Assembly: GCA_031269465.1 (NCBI GenBank)
Contig: JAISZB010000080.1
Coordinates: 1-38,467 of the forward strand
Origin: Clostridiales bacterium
GTDB lineage: Bacteria > Bacillota > Clostridia > Lachnospirales > WQUN01
DNA: 38,467 nt
Reading direction: 5' to 3'
This document shows, in pieces, positions 1 to 7,773 of the stretch. A program made the translations under genes and the position numbers. The notes below the pieces were generated by a model, which worked only from the letters and a program-made list of their open reading frames with translations, had not been told where the DNA came from and did no database searches. Within the stretch, counting starts at the first letter, position 1, and each line of letters begins with the position of its first letter.

Positions 1-30
1 TGATTTATAAGTTTTACATTTTTAAATGTA

Positions 31-262
31 TATTCGAGTTAACTTTTGAACTTTTCCGCAAGGATTTCATGCTCTTTTGACTGGTAAATAATGTAATAAA
101 CTGTCGGAACAGTTCCGAAACTTCCGGAAAGCATTTTGTTTCCGTTCTTTATGAATATAGCGGGACTGTAATATATTCTCTTAAATTTTGAACTTTTCTG
201 CAAGGATTTTTTGATCTTTTGACTAGTAAATAATGCAAATAGAGTTGTCGGAACAGTTCCGA
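31..262. repeat. Two-copy tandem direct repeat with a palindrome in each copy
   Basis: Two imperfect copies (about 31-118 and 174-262, offset about 144 bp) share the core AACTTTTCYGCAAGGATTT and a downstream block ending in the same 15-bp palindrome TCGGAACAGTTCCGA (104-118 and 248-262). Short reading frames on the minus strand repeat the same peptide, but no ribosome binding site or known family supports coding. What is seen is a decayed duplication; the palindrome could be a protein-binding site, which is inference. Confidence 0.6.
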
Positions 263-424
263 CTTTTCCATGAAAGAACCCTGCATATCCAGCGAGGCGC
301 GGTATGGCGAGCATCCTAGATATTGCCTCCGAGCGCAGGAGAAACTTGCAAGAATGCAAAGAACGCCGCCGAAAATGAAAAATGCAGCGGAAGCTGCCTC
401 AAGCAAAATATAAAATCTCAAGGC
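263..424. other. Intergenic, nothing recognised
   Basis: I see no supported gene or strong structure here. The segment leads into the tnpB remnant and may be further-decayed transposon sequence. Confidence 0.4.
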
Positions 425-790
425 GCTACATCTGTTTAGCTAATCGGCGAAAAGACCTTTTGCATAAACGGTCTAGGCAGACAGCCAATGACTATGATTG
501 CGCGGCAATAGCCTCGGCATGAAGGCGATGCGGCGGGCTTTGAATTTCTGCAAGCCGGCAGACGGCAATGGATGGGGGATGTCCGCCTGGTTTTTAGGGT
601 ATAAGCTGGACGAACAAGGGAAGAAATTGAATAAAAATCGGCGGATGGCTCCCATCCAGCAGAACGCGCTCCGCCTGCGGCGCGAAAAAGGACGGGCCGC
701 CTTTGCCGGAGCAGGCGCATGCCTGCGGCTGCGGCAATATCTTGGATAGAGGCGCAGCCGCAGGCACCAAAAACAAAGCTTTGCGCATGC
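425..790 (+). pseudogene. tnpB: tnpB C-terminal remnant (IS200/IS605 family), frameshifted
   Basis: Reading across at least two frameshifts recovers the C-terminal third of a TnpB RNA-guided nuclease. About 448-515 reads ANRRKDLLHKRSRQ then DYDCAAI, where the RuvC-II motif usually ends in I-E-D-L. Then, in a second frame, come GMKAMRRALNF, GWGMSAWFLGYKL and DEQGKKL (about 520-640). In a third frame (about 646-780) follow WLPSSRTRSACG, a CGCG zinc-finger remnant and LDRGAAAGTKNKALRML, matching the family's C-x2-C...C-x-C finger and the D-R-D-x-N-A-A-x-N end. The catalytic E and final D and one finger cysteine are lost, so it is dead. The N-terminal two thirds are absent. The right-end hairpin follows about 100 bp downstream, as in intact elements. 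Confidence 0.85.
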
Positions 791-878
791 TGCAGGCAGC
801 CCAAAAATAAAAATGAACGGCTGCGGGACACACGGGGATAGCTCGTGGAATACCTGCGCCGATAGGCGCATGGCGCGA

Positions 879-915
879 GAAGCCCCCGCCTCTTTAGGCG
901 GCGGGAGTATGTCAC
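879..915 (+). mobile_element. IS200/IS605 right-end hairpin / omega-RNA 3' end
   Basis: The sequence GAAGCCCCCGCC, TCTTTA, GGCGGCGGG, AGTATGTCAC forms a GC-rich hairpin of the type that ends tnpB-bearing IS200/IS605 elements and closes the TnpB guide-RNA scaffold. It lies just downstream of the tnpB remnant on the same strand. The bases after 915 would be the guide/flank. The left end was not found. Confidence 0.7.
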
Positions 916-925
916 AGTCATATTT

Positions 926-1480
926 TGTCTGGGTTGAGTAGGCGGATGCCTCGCAGCGTTCACCCTTCACAGAGCCGTGCGGGCGCAGTTTACGCACACG
1001 GCTCTCCCATGCCGCCTTTCGGCCTCTTTCGCTTGCTACGCTGCCGGCCATGCTCTTCATTTCGAGAGAGCCTCATGGGTCTCCCGAGCTGCTATCCACA
1101 CTTTGTACATCATGGTACATCATGTCTGGCCCCCAGCCTCGGCTCGGCTCCCTAAGCCAGACATATCGCCTTCGGGAGCTTCGGCTTCCGGCAGCTCCAC
1201 GCCGCCGTCCCGCTGCTTCGCACTTATTTCAGGGTTCTACCGCTTTCAGGCCTACTGCCTAGTTCCCGACGCTTAATATCCCCATCGCTGTAGACGCTCC
1301 ATGACTCGCTGCCGGTGGAGTTGCTGCTCCTTGCCAGACGGGGTTTCCACCAGTTATTGCAGATGGCATTGTTCGGTCGCTCAGAGATAAAAGTTCTCGA
1401 ATCCAAACCGAGATAAACATTGATTTTACGACGCTATTAGTTTTCCCGGCTTCAATTTGGCGCATAATGAAGAGTAGCTT
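926..1480 (-). mobile_element. Probable truncated group II intron (5' part, no reverse transcriptase)
   Basis: Read on the minus strand, the segment resembles the 5' half of a bacterial group II intron. It has a GTGGAAACCCCGTCTGGC block with GGAGCAGCAACTCC (about 1322-1358), a TCTGGC...GCCAGAC pairing (about 1126-1165), and a long GAGCCGTG...CACGGCTC hairpin (about 973-1005) followed by TGTGAAGGG, typical of the segment just before the intron-encoded protein. No reverse transcriptase/maturase reading frame follows; the sequence runs directly into the tnpB right end at about 915. I infer that the intron was truncated, perhaps by that insertion. Exact ends are uncertain and the identification rests on remembered family features. 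Confidence 0.5.
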
Positions 1481-1524
1481 AAATCAAAGCTTTTGGAGGT
1501 TCAACTGTGAGAACTTTTATCTCT
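1383..1524. repeat. Perfect 16-bp inverted repeat, arms about 110 bp apart
   Basis: AGAGATAAAAGTTCTC (1383-1398) is the exact reverse complement of GAGAACTTTTATCTCT (1509-1524). The arms flank the presumed 5' edge of the group II intron remnant. They could be ends of a small inserted element or a pairing stem; function unknown. Confidence 0.6.
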
Positions 1525-1850
1525 CCAGTCTTATAATCAAGCTATAAATCAGTTGCATTTGACTCTGTCTCTCGTGTTATTGCCGTCCATTGAAATAGCA
1601 TATCCTGTTCTTCACAAACTGAACTTCTTGTTGATATTTCGAGGATAGGCTCTTTGGAAAATGAATATTGATGGGAGCTAGCAGCTGCTTATAGCGACTT
1701 GAATTCTTGACTCTATAAAACAATTGATATATAATGCGAGTAGAATAATTCATTTGCTGAAGAATATAGGAAGTGGGATAGACTACTTGAGATTTTGACT
1801 TTTAAGCCTGCAGATTTTACAAGCCTTAATTCAAGCAATGGAAATGCAAT
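1525..1850. other. Intergenic, no gene seen
   Basis: AT-rich spacer before the nuclease-like gene. It contains a partial TCAGTTGCATTTGACT-like word related to the dispersed repeats, but no supported gene, terminator or clear promoter. Confidence 0.4.
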
Positions 1851-2897
1851 ATGAAGGGAAGTCATGAATTGACGCCCAGAGAGGATGCTATTCACGCTTC
1901 TGACAGCAAAAGCGCTCCAAAAGATGCCGCCCAATGGCATGCGGCTTTCCAGTACGCCCTTGCCAAGGAGCTTAAGGACTGCGCGGATGTCCTTGAGTTC
2001 GATTTTGAAGTCAGCTTGACGACCGAACCGCTTCGAATCGATGCCGTAGTCATTAAAAACAAAGGCGATTCCCCAATTTGTAAGAATATCGGGAAAATTT
2101 TCAGGAAGCGCAACATATTCGAGTATAAAAGCCCTGAAGACTCCTTCTCCATTAAGGACTTCAAGAAATCTTTCGCGTACGCCCACTTGTACGAATACCT
2201 GAATGACAGCGTCAACCGAAAGGATATAACAGTATCAGCTGTATTGACTAAAAAGCCAAATACTCTTTTGAGCTATTTGAATAAAGAGGGATACGGTATA
2301 TCAAATCCTGAAACTGGCATTTACTATGTTGAAGGGCTTGAATACCCATTTCAAATCATAGAAAGCAAAAAGCTTGACAAACAGGAAAATGTGTGGCTTA
2401 ATACCCTTTCGACCAATGTTGATCCTAAATCCATGCTGAATATGATTGAAATGTCCAAGGATGACAAGGAAGGCTCCGCTTCGTATATCCACGCATTGAT
2501 GCTGGCCAATCCTGATTCTGTACGGGAGGTGATTGCCATGGGTTCCGAAGAGCTTGCAAAGGTATTTGAAGAGGCAGGATATATGCCAAAAGAAAAAACA
2601 GAAGCTCTTCTTCAGGAGAAAGAAGAGATAATTCAGGAAAAAGAAGAGGCCATTGAAGCTCTTCTTCAGGAAAAAGAAGAGGCCATTCACGAAAAAGAAG
2701 CCATTGAAGCTCTTCTTCAGGAGAAAGAAGAGAAAGAAGAGTCCCTTCGGAAAAAAGAAGAGGTCATGCATAGATTAGTTCAAGAGATTTTCAAGCTGAA
2801 GATAAGCGATAACGATATAAGCAATTTGCTTAAGGTGCTGAGGATCTTTTTCACTTCATCCGAGCAGGAAGGCAATTATATGAAAATCCAAGAGTGA
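1851..2897 (+). CDS. PD-(D/E)XK nuclease-like protein with repetitive coiled-coil tail
   Basis: 348 aa, not assigned to a named gene. The N-terminal part carries a plausible PD-(D/E)XK core: IDAVV with D64, then E91-Y-K93 in NIFEYKSP, after an IGKIFRKRN segment and before a DFKKSFAYAHLY helix. Proteins with this arrangement are common in Clostridia and resemble the Rpn/transposase-like nuclease families. About residues 245-310 form a lysine/glutamate-rich coiled coil built from near-identical units such as EALLQEKEEAI, so the DNA there is internally repetitive. The start is the first ATG giving the conserved DAAQWHAAFQYAL region; the upstream Shine-Dalgarno is weak (ATGGAAATG). A decayed partial copy lies downstream. 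Likely accessory and possibly toxic or recombination-related, which is inference. Confidence 0.75.
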   Translation: MKGSHELTPREDAIHASDSKSAPKDAAQWHAAFQYALAKELKDCADVLEFDFEVSLTTEPLRIDAVVIKNKGDSPICKNIGKIFRKRNIFEYKSPEDSFSIKDFKKSFAYAHLYEYLNDSVNRKDITVSAVLTKKPNTLLSYLNKEGYGISNPETGIYYVEGLEYPFQIIESKKLDKQENVWLNTLSTNVDPKSMLNMIEMSKDDKEGSASYIHALMLANPDSVREVIAMGSEELAKVFEEAGYMPKEKTEALLQEKEEIIQEKEEAIEALLQEKEEAIHEKEAIEALLQEKEEKEESLRKKEEVMHRLVQEIFKLKISDNDISNLLKVLRIFFTSSEQEGNYMKIQE

Positions 2898-3041
2898 TTA
2901 ACCGAATGGCAATTTCTCAGCGTATTGCCCCAATTTCAAAGAACGGCCTGATTTGCATATGCTTCAAGTTGGCATATATAGTCCGACCGCTTCCTTTGGC
3001 TTTTCAAGCCAGGAGCGGATGTCCTCTCCGAATATATGCCG

Positions 3042-3130
3042 AGTTGCAGTCAAATCTACCGGTTTTGGAGCTTGATAGTCCATTGGGACGCCGGAAGCTC
3101 CAAAATCGGTATTTTCATATCCAAATCAGT
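3042..3130. repeat. Short palindromic dispersed repeat (TGCAGTCAAAT family)
   Basis: Begins GTTGCAGTCAAATCTACC and has inverted arms CGGTTTTGGAGCTT and AAGCTCCAAAATCGG around a short centre, ending near CCAAATCAGTGCA. It is the same ground plan as copies at 25481, 35801, 37937 and 38179. Confidence 0.6.
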
Positions 3131-3265
3131 GCAGCCGGAAGCCTTACTGATGAAAAAGAGCCGCCCTGCGCATAATGAGCATTTGCATGGAAATCCGACT
3201 GAGGGAATAATCAGGGTCTGTCAAATCGGAATGGGGCGCGTAGAGTCCGCCAAGCATTTGCTATT

Positions 3266-3480
3266 CTAAATCCATGCTGAATATGATTGAAATATCCAAG
3301 GAAGGCTTTGCTTCCCATATCCGCGCATTGACGTCGGCCAATCCTGATGTTGCGCGGGAGGTGTTTGCCTTTGATTCTGAAGAGCCTGCAAAGGTATTCT
3401 AAGACAATGGCGATTTCTCAGCCGCATTGCTCCAATTTCAAAAAGCGGCCTGATTTATATATGCATCAAGTTGGAGGGAT
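3266..3480 (+). pseudogene. Decayed partial duplicate of the nuclease-like gene at 1851
   Basis: 3266-3402 matches 2425-2568 of the upstream gene closely, with a short internal deletion and an in-frame stop. 3406-3473 matches 2904-2971, which lies just past the upstream gene's stop codon. The whole coiled-coil coding stretch is missing in this copy. This is therefore a tandem duplication of gene end plus downstream flank, followed by deletion, and it cannot encode a functional protein. Confidence 0.8.
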
Positions 3481-3769
3481 TTGCTGGGCAATCTATTGCT
3501 TGAACTTAGAACTCATTAGAATACAGATTAGCCTATGAAACAGCTTATTTTTAAGCTTGACTGCATGGAGAGCGCCAAATGCCGATATCAGTCTCACCTT
3601 GAAAGTGTATAGTAAAGCATCTTCATCGGATGTAAATCGTTATAAACCTAAAAGCTTATCTTTAGTCAATTACAAAATCTTCTAATTAATTCTTCCTCTG
3701 ATATGCAGCTATAATAATTTTTGCCCTTCCTTCTTGCCATGCTGAATGCCAACGCTATTCTGCACCTTC

Positions 3770-3806
3770 AAAACCCTTTTGCATTTACAGAAGGGTTTTA
3801 TTTTTT
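3770..3806 (+). terminator. Intrinsic terminator with no adjacent gene
   Basis: AAAACCCTT (3770-3778), a 12-nt loop, AAGGGTTTT (3791-3799), then ATTTTTT. It is a good rho-independent terminator on the + strand, about 900 bp beyond the nearest + gene. A TATAAT box at 3710-3715 lies just upstream without a convincing -35. It may end an unrecognised short transcript or be left over from a deleted gene. Confidence 0.65.
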
Positions 3807-3930
3807 CAGGAATCTCTCCAGAGGTCTATTCAAAAAGATGCTGGAATCATTGAATTCATTTCAGAATTGCCCCTCTTTATGCTGATTATCTTCGAAATGC
3901 TCAGAATTGCAACTCAATAATCCATTTAAG

Positions 3931-4063
3931 TATACAAATTTACATCAAATGTTCCTTTTTTGGAGCTTGATTATCCATTGAGTGGTGCGAAATGCCGATT
4001 AGGCATTTCGCGTTCGCTGTATAATCTAGCTTAAAAAGGTAATTTTATATGAAAAGCAGTATA
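3931..4063 (+). repeat. MITE-like element, short class, copy 1
   Basis: 133 bp bounded by TATAC...GTATA. The left end is degenerate (TATACAAATTTACATCAAAT); the right end is TTTATATGAAAAGCAGTATA. Interior: CTTTTTTGGAGCTTGATTAT, then ATCCATTGAGTGGTGCGAAA, then a GAAATGCCGATTAGGCATTTC hairpin (written here as arms GAAATGCC / GGCATTTC). See the copies at 22287 and 35201. Confidence 0.8.
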
Positions 4064-4490
4064 TAAAGAACTGTTTGCATATGAAAAGGATTGTTTTGAG
4101 TTGGCACACATAGTGGAAGAGGAAGGTCAAGCTCCAAAAGGTGCATTCATTTGAGTGCAAATCTAAATAAGTCCAGCTGCAAAATCGGAGCTTTCCCATG
4201 CGCCAGTTTACGCTTGAGACAAGAATTAATTCTAGTTTTGATGGTTTGAGTTGAATCGCAGCGGAATTAAGGTTTCTATAAATCTTTCATAGACGGCTTG
4301 CATGTGGTATTCTTATTGAAACACCTTTTGCATTGTTGCTCGCAGCGCGGCGGAAGGCGCAGCAAAAATACGCGCTTATTTCAATGATGGATATTATTCG
4401 AGCGCATCAGTCAAATCGGACAGCTTTGGGCTTGGACTTTATTCGAGCTTATTCGAAAAATTATTGGGAGGCATGAAGAGGGCTTATGCC

Positions 4491-4526
4491 AGAGGCATCC
4501 TAAAACTCCCTGAATAAGCCATTTTT
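4491..4526 (+). terminator. Weak terminator-like hairpin
   Basis: GGCTTAT (4491-4497) pairs with ATAAGCC (4514-4520), with an inner ATGCC-AGA-GGCAT hairpin overlapping the stem, followed by ATTTTTG. No gene lies directly upstream. The rest of 4064-4855 shows no supported gene. Confidence 0.3.
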
Positions 4527-4855
4527 GTTAAATCAGCTGGTCAGGCTTAAAAGCTCATATGTAAAATGTTCGATTATCGTTCTATTGATAATGGGCAGCC
4601 TATATGTTACTCTTTTATTGTTTGATAAACAAGCATGGAAATACGCGCAGAAGATATGGCCTTAAAAGTGAATTATGCCGTTTTTGGCTCAGATATGTCA
4701 AATTTTAGACATGCTTATTGACGAAATTTAACATTTTGTTGCGGTATAAACGTGTGGGCAGCCAATTTCTTGGCTCCAATGAATGAAATCTTCTTTGATT
4801 CGAAGCGGCGCGGTTAAGCCGAAGGCTTGCTGACCCTTTCGGGAGGGGGAACTGT

Positions 4856-5404
4856 ATGGGAAAGATAATAAGCGGCCATGGCGGTGACGGCGCATATTAT
4901 TTCCGAAACTTTATGCACGCATGCAAATTATGCAATATTTCAGAAGAGAATAAGGACAAGATCCTCAAATACTTCTTATATAAACATATCCCTCCCGATA
5001 ATGCGCTGCTCAAGCATTTCAGCGAATGCGGAGCCTTTTACAGCCATATTTTCATAAACCACTTCGCATACTCCAGGAAGAACGACGTTGCCCTTTTGAT
5101 ATACCAGGTTCTGAATGAAAGAGGCATGAGGTTTATAATAGACCCAATACTGCCAAATCTGATGCGATTTGACGCCTTTACTGAAAAGGTGGCAAATCCT
5201 AATGAGATTGATGTGAAGAAGCAGAGCACCAGCAAGGTGGAGTTGAAAGACATGGTTAAAATTATAGATTATGGGTTGAAATACAACTGCGGGGAGCATA
5301 TGTACTACATAGTTCAATATGCCAAGGCAGTGAAGTATGATTATACATATAAGAGCAGCTACAGCGACCTTCTAGGTGATCTGAAAACTGAAAAGACTGG
5401 ATGA
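4856..5404 (+). CDS. Hypothetical protein, 182 aa
   Basis: No family recognised. A very strong Shine-Dalgarno (GGGAGGGGG, about 4842-4850) stands six bases before the ATG, which supports a real gene. The protein is soluble-looking with no signal peptide or membrane segment, rich in Tyr, Lys and His, and has scattered cysteines (CKLCNIS near residue 24, ECGAF near 57, NCGEH near 144) that do not form an obvious metal site. It stands alone: the upstream 800 bp and downstream 400 bp are non-coding and repeat-rich. No terminator was found after it. Accessory or lineage-specific origin is likely; function unknown. Confidence 0.7.
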   Translation: MGKIISGHGGDGAYYFRNFMHACKLCNISEENKDKILKYFLYKHIPPDNALLKHFSECGAFYSHIFINHFAYSRKNDVALLIYQVLNERGMRFIIDPILPNLMRFDAFTEKVANPNEIDVKKQSTSKVELKDMVKIIDYGLKYNCGEHMYYIVQYAKAVKYDYTYKSSYSDLLGDLKTEKTG

Positions 5405-5671
5405 TGCCTTATTATCCAAACTGCTCTTGACAGGAAACGCTATTTGATATAAAGTTAAAGCGCATTTAAGCGCAAAATTGCGTAAAAAACAGGAAGGAAA
5501 AGCTGCTTGCGAGACATGGCATAGCGTAATACTCTCTGAATAATGCCTTGTAAAAGCATTATTCATTGACGCATCCTATTCTGATGTACATTGGACCGCA
5601 AGTCGGTTTATTGCGGGGCTACATGCCGATTTGCGGCCAATTTAGATGTTGGCTTGACTGTCCACTTTCGA
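5405..5671. other. Intergenic, no gene seen
   Basis: Repeat-like sequence with short AAAGCGCATTTAAGCGC-type self-similar words and a degenerate TTGGCTTGACTGTCCACTTT stretch related to the dispersed palindromic repeats. No supported coding sequence or terminator. Confidence 0.4.
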
Positions 5672-5689
5672 GCTGCGCAACTGCGCAGC
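5672..5689. repeat. 18-bp palindrome GCTGCGCA-AC-TGCGCAGC
   Basis: Eight-base perfect arms around AC. It probably forms the tip of a degenerate dispersed palindromic element that precedes the mini-element at 5704. Confidence 0.5.
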
Positions 5690-5703
5690 AGCTATCGGCA
5701 TAA

Positions 5704-5759
5704 TATACTGATTTGCAGTCATATGCATATATAGGCGGTTTCATATGCAAAACAGTATA
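5704..5759. repeat. Mini dispersed element bounded by TATAC...GTATA
   Basis: 56 bp: TATACTGATTTGCAGTCATA at the left, TTTCATATGCAAAACAGTATA-like right end (last 20 bases TTCATATGCAAAACAGTATA). It lacks the long palindromic interior, so it looks like paired ends with the middle deleted. Confidence 0.6.
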
Positions 5760-5830
5760 GGCGGGAGGATTGCCTGAGCGAACGGAATCTTGGCGCGAAC
5801 ACCTGTTTCTTAAAGCAGTCGGCGGACAAG

Positions 5831-6739
5831 ATGTTGCATGTTATACTAAATCCAGTTGCCGGCAAGGGCAAGGGAAGTGAATTGAAACCCTTTATAGAGC
5901 GGCAACTGAATGAAAGGCGCTTGGAGTACTCAATTCTTGAGACCCATCATGTCGGGCACTCAACCGCCCTTGCGGCTGAAGCCGCAAAGCGGGGTTCAGA
6001 CGGCGTGATCGCTGTGGGCGGAGACGGAGTTATGCTTGAAACTGCGGTAGGACTTCTTGGCACCGAGATCCCATTCTCTGGAATTCCACTGGGAAACGGC
6101 AACGATTTTGTACACAACCTGATTGACTTCTCAAAGTGCAGGACGGATAAAGACCGAATCTGCTTATGTTGCGACGCGATAAAGGCCGGCAGGACGCGAA
6201 AGCTGGATGTCATCAAAGCGAATGACTACTATTCCATCAACATAGCTAACATGGGATTTGACGCCGAGTCGGCGGAGTACGCTTCAAAGATAAAAATGCT
6301 ATGGGGATCGCTGTCATACATCGCATCAGTCATTAAGAACACTTTTACTTATGACTCTTTTCACGCGGAAATTGAGGTGGACGGAGTGGTGAAAAGCGGA
6401 AGATACACTCTGATAGCCGTGTGCAACGGCAAGAGGTATGGCGGAGGCTTCATCATAGCTCCCCAGTCGAACGCATTTGACGGCGAAATGACATTGTGCC
6501 TGGTGGAGCATCTTTCCAGGCCGAAAATACTTGCCCTGTTCCCGCTCGTTCTTTTCGCCAGGCATACCTGGCTAAAGGCGGTTTCAATATCAAACTGCAA
6601 GTCAGTTGCCATAAGATATGAAGGCGAAAAAAAAGTCTGCTTAGATGGAAATATATACAAATGGAAATCGCCTGCTCTTTTTGAGATAATGCCAAAGGCT
6701 CTTACAGCGATATGCCAGTTTGATAGCGTTCACGGATAG
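5831..6739 (+). CDS. Diacylglycerol kinase family lipid kinase (YegS/BmrU-like)
   Basis: 302 aa, the usual length for the soluble DAGK_cat family, which phosphorylates lipid alcohols such as diacylglycerol or related lipids with ATP. Seen: the N-terminal NPVAGKGKG loop (residues 7-15), the nucleotide-binding GGDG (63-66) and the second glycine-rich loop GNGNDF (88-93). The signature GGDGT-x-N-E reads GGDGVMLE, so the usual Thr is Val and the Asn is Leu; this may alter activity. The C-terminal half has the expected beta-rich lid. ATG chosen because it begins exactly at the conserved HVILNP strand; the upstream Shine-Dalgarno is poor (GGCGGACAAG). It is convergent with ecfT and shares a bidirectional terminator with it. 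Confidence 0.88.
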   Translation: MLHVILNPVAGKGKGSELKPFIERQLNERRLEYSILETHHVGHSTALAAEAAKRGSDGVIAVGGDGVMLETAVGLLGTEIPFSGIPLGNGNDFVHNLIDFSKCRTDKDRICLCCDAIKAGRTRKLDVIKANDYYSINIANMGFDAESAEYASKIKMLWGSLSYIASVIKNTFTYDSFHAEIEVDGVVKSGRYTLIAVCNGKRYGGGFIIAPQSNAFDGEMTLCLVEHLSRPKILALFPLVLFARHTWLKAVSISNCKSVAIRYEGEKKVCLDGNIYKWKSPALFEIMPKALTAICQFDSVHG

Positions 6740-6851
6740 ATTCATTGTTCGCGGACGATCGCCTGGAGAAAAATGCAAGATGAAGCGAGGCTTCCCTCAA
6801 GTTTAAAGGAATTTTGCCTGGAGAAGCATTTGCCTTGCGTTTTCGCCCTCC

Positions 6852-6890
6852 GAAAAACCCGGATGAATTAACAGCATTCATCCGGGCTTT
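6852..6890. terminator. Bidirectional intrinsic terminator between convergent genes
   Basis: A5, CCCGGATGAA (6857-6866), 9-nt loop, TTCATCCGGG (6876-6885), then CTTTT. The ten-base perfect stem has an A-run on one side and a T-run on the other, so it can end both the + strand lipid kinase and the minus strand ecfT transcript. Confidence 0.85.
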
Positions 6891-6904
6891 TCAGTTGCGG
6901 GAGT

Positions 6905-7711
6905 TTATCCCAAGAATATCCTGATGGCCGCTATCATGGCGGCGAACAGGGACATGAATCCAATGGCTTTCATATCCAGACGGCTGAGCTTAAGCTCTTT
7001 CATTCGGGTTCTGTTTACATCGCCACGGTAGCAGCGCGCCTCCATGGCCAGAGCCAGCTCGTCTGCCCTGCGAAAAGATGATATGAACAAAGGGACGAGC
7101 AGAGGGATTAGGCTCCTTGCTTTCTTTACAATCCCTCCGGTATCGAAGTCAGCCCCCCTTGCGGTCTGCGCCTTCATTATCTTGTCCATCTCTTCTACAA
7201 GAGTCGGTATGAATCGCAGGGCTATGGTCATCATCATCGCTATTTCGTGCGCGGGAACCCCTAATCTTTTAAGCGGCTTCATAAGCTGCTCCAATGCGTC
7301 AGTAAGCTCGATTGGAGAAGTGGTCAACGTCAAAAGAGATGAGCCTATTATTAACAGCGCAAGCCTCAATCCCATCTTAAAAGCCAGTATCAGCCCTTCT
7401 TGCGTAATTCGGATGAAGTAGAACTGCAAAATCAGCTTTTCGCCCGGAGTGAAAAAAATGTTCAGCACTACAGTAAAGAGCATGATGAACATGATCCCTC
7501 TAAGCCCCTTCAGCATGAAGCGGAAAGGCACCCTGGACAAACGAATGAGAGCTCCTATGGATAATATGATGAAGGCGTATCCCGCGATGCCGGATATCAT
7601 AAAGAGCGCAGATATATACATGATCACTCCTATGAGCTTGACTCTGGGATCCATTGCATGGATAGGCGACTCTGCAGGGTAGTACTGTCCTATTGCTATA
7701 TTTGTGATCAA
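6905..7711 (-). CDS. ecfT: ECF transporter transmembrane subunit EcfT
   Basis: 268 aa integral membrane coupling protein of an energy-coupling-factor vitamin/metal importer. It shows several hydrophobic segments (about 25-55, 65-90, 105-130, 155-172, 245-268). The two cytoplasmic Ala-Arg coupling motifs are visible: TARGADFD (ARG at 184-186) and MEARCYRG (AR at 225-226), which dock on the two EcfA ATPases. The start is TTG at 7711, set by an excellent AAGGAG six bases upstream, giving MITNIAIGQYYP, the family's normal beginning. It is the last gene of a purK-ecfAA-ecfT operon. No substrate-binding S-component is nearby, so it probably serves several S proteins encoded elsewhere (group II ECF). 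Confidence 0.93.
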   Translation of the reverse strand: MITNIAIGQYYPAESPIHAMDPRVKLIGVIMYISALFMISGIAGYAFIILSIGALIRLSRVPFRFMLKGLRGIMFIMLFTVVLNIFFTPGEKLILQFYFIRITQEGLILAFKMGLRLALLIIGSSLLTLTTSPIELTDALEQLMKPLKRLGVPAHEIAMMMTIALRFIPTLVEEMDKIMKAQTARGADFDTGGIVKKARSLIPLLVPLFISSFRRADELALAMEARCYRGDVNRTRMKELKLSRLDMKAIGFMSLFAAMIAAIRIFLG

Positions 7712-7723
7712 GCCGTTCTCCTT
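7711..7723 (-). promoter_or_regulatory. Ribosome binding site that fixes the TTG start of ecfT
   Basis: On the minus strand, AAGGAG (7718-7723) lies six bases before the TTG start codon. Confidence 0.75.
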
Positions 7724-7773
7724 CCACTCGGTTTTTACGCCGATAAATCGTCATTTCTAAAACTGCGCGTTCT

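Noticed and set aside
436..1060. Minus-strand frames of 175 and 195 aa
   Set aside because: They run antisense through the tnpB remnant and its hairpin and have no family features.
2301..2771. Phenylalanine/leucine-rich minus-strand protein of about 156 aa
   Set aside because: It is the antisense of the Glu/Lys coiled-coil repeat; the composition is an artefact of reading GAA/AAA codons backwards.
4718..4750. TTGACG/TATAAA promoter for the 182-aa protein
   Set aside because: The spacing is 21 bp, outside the usual range.
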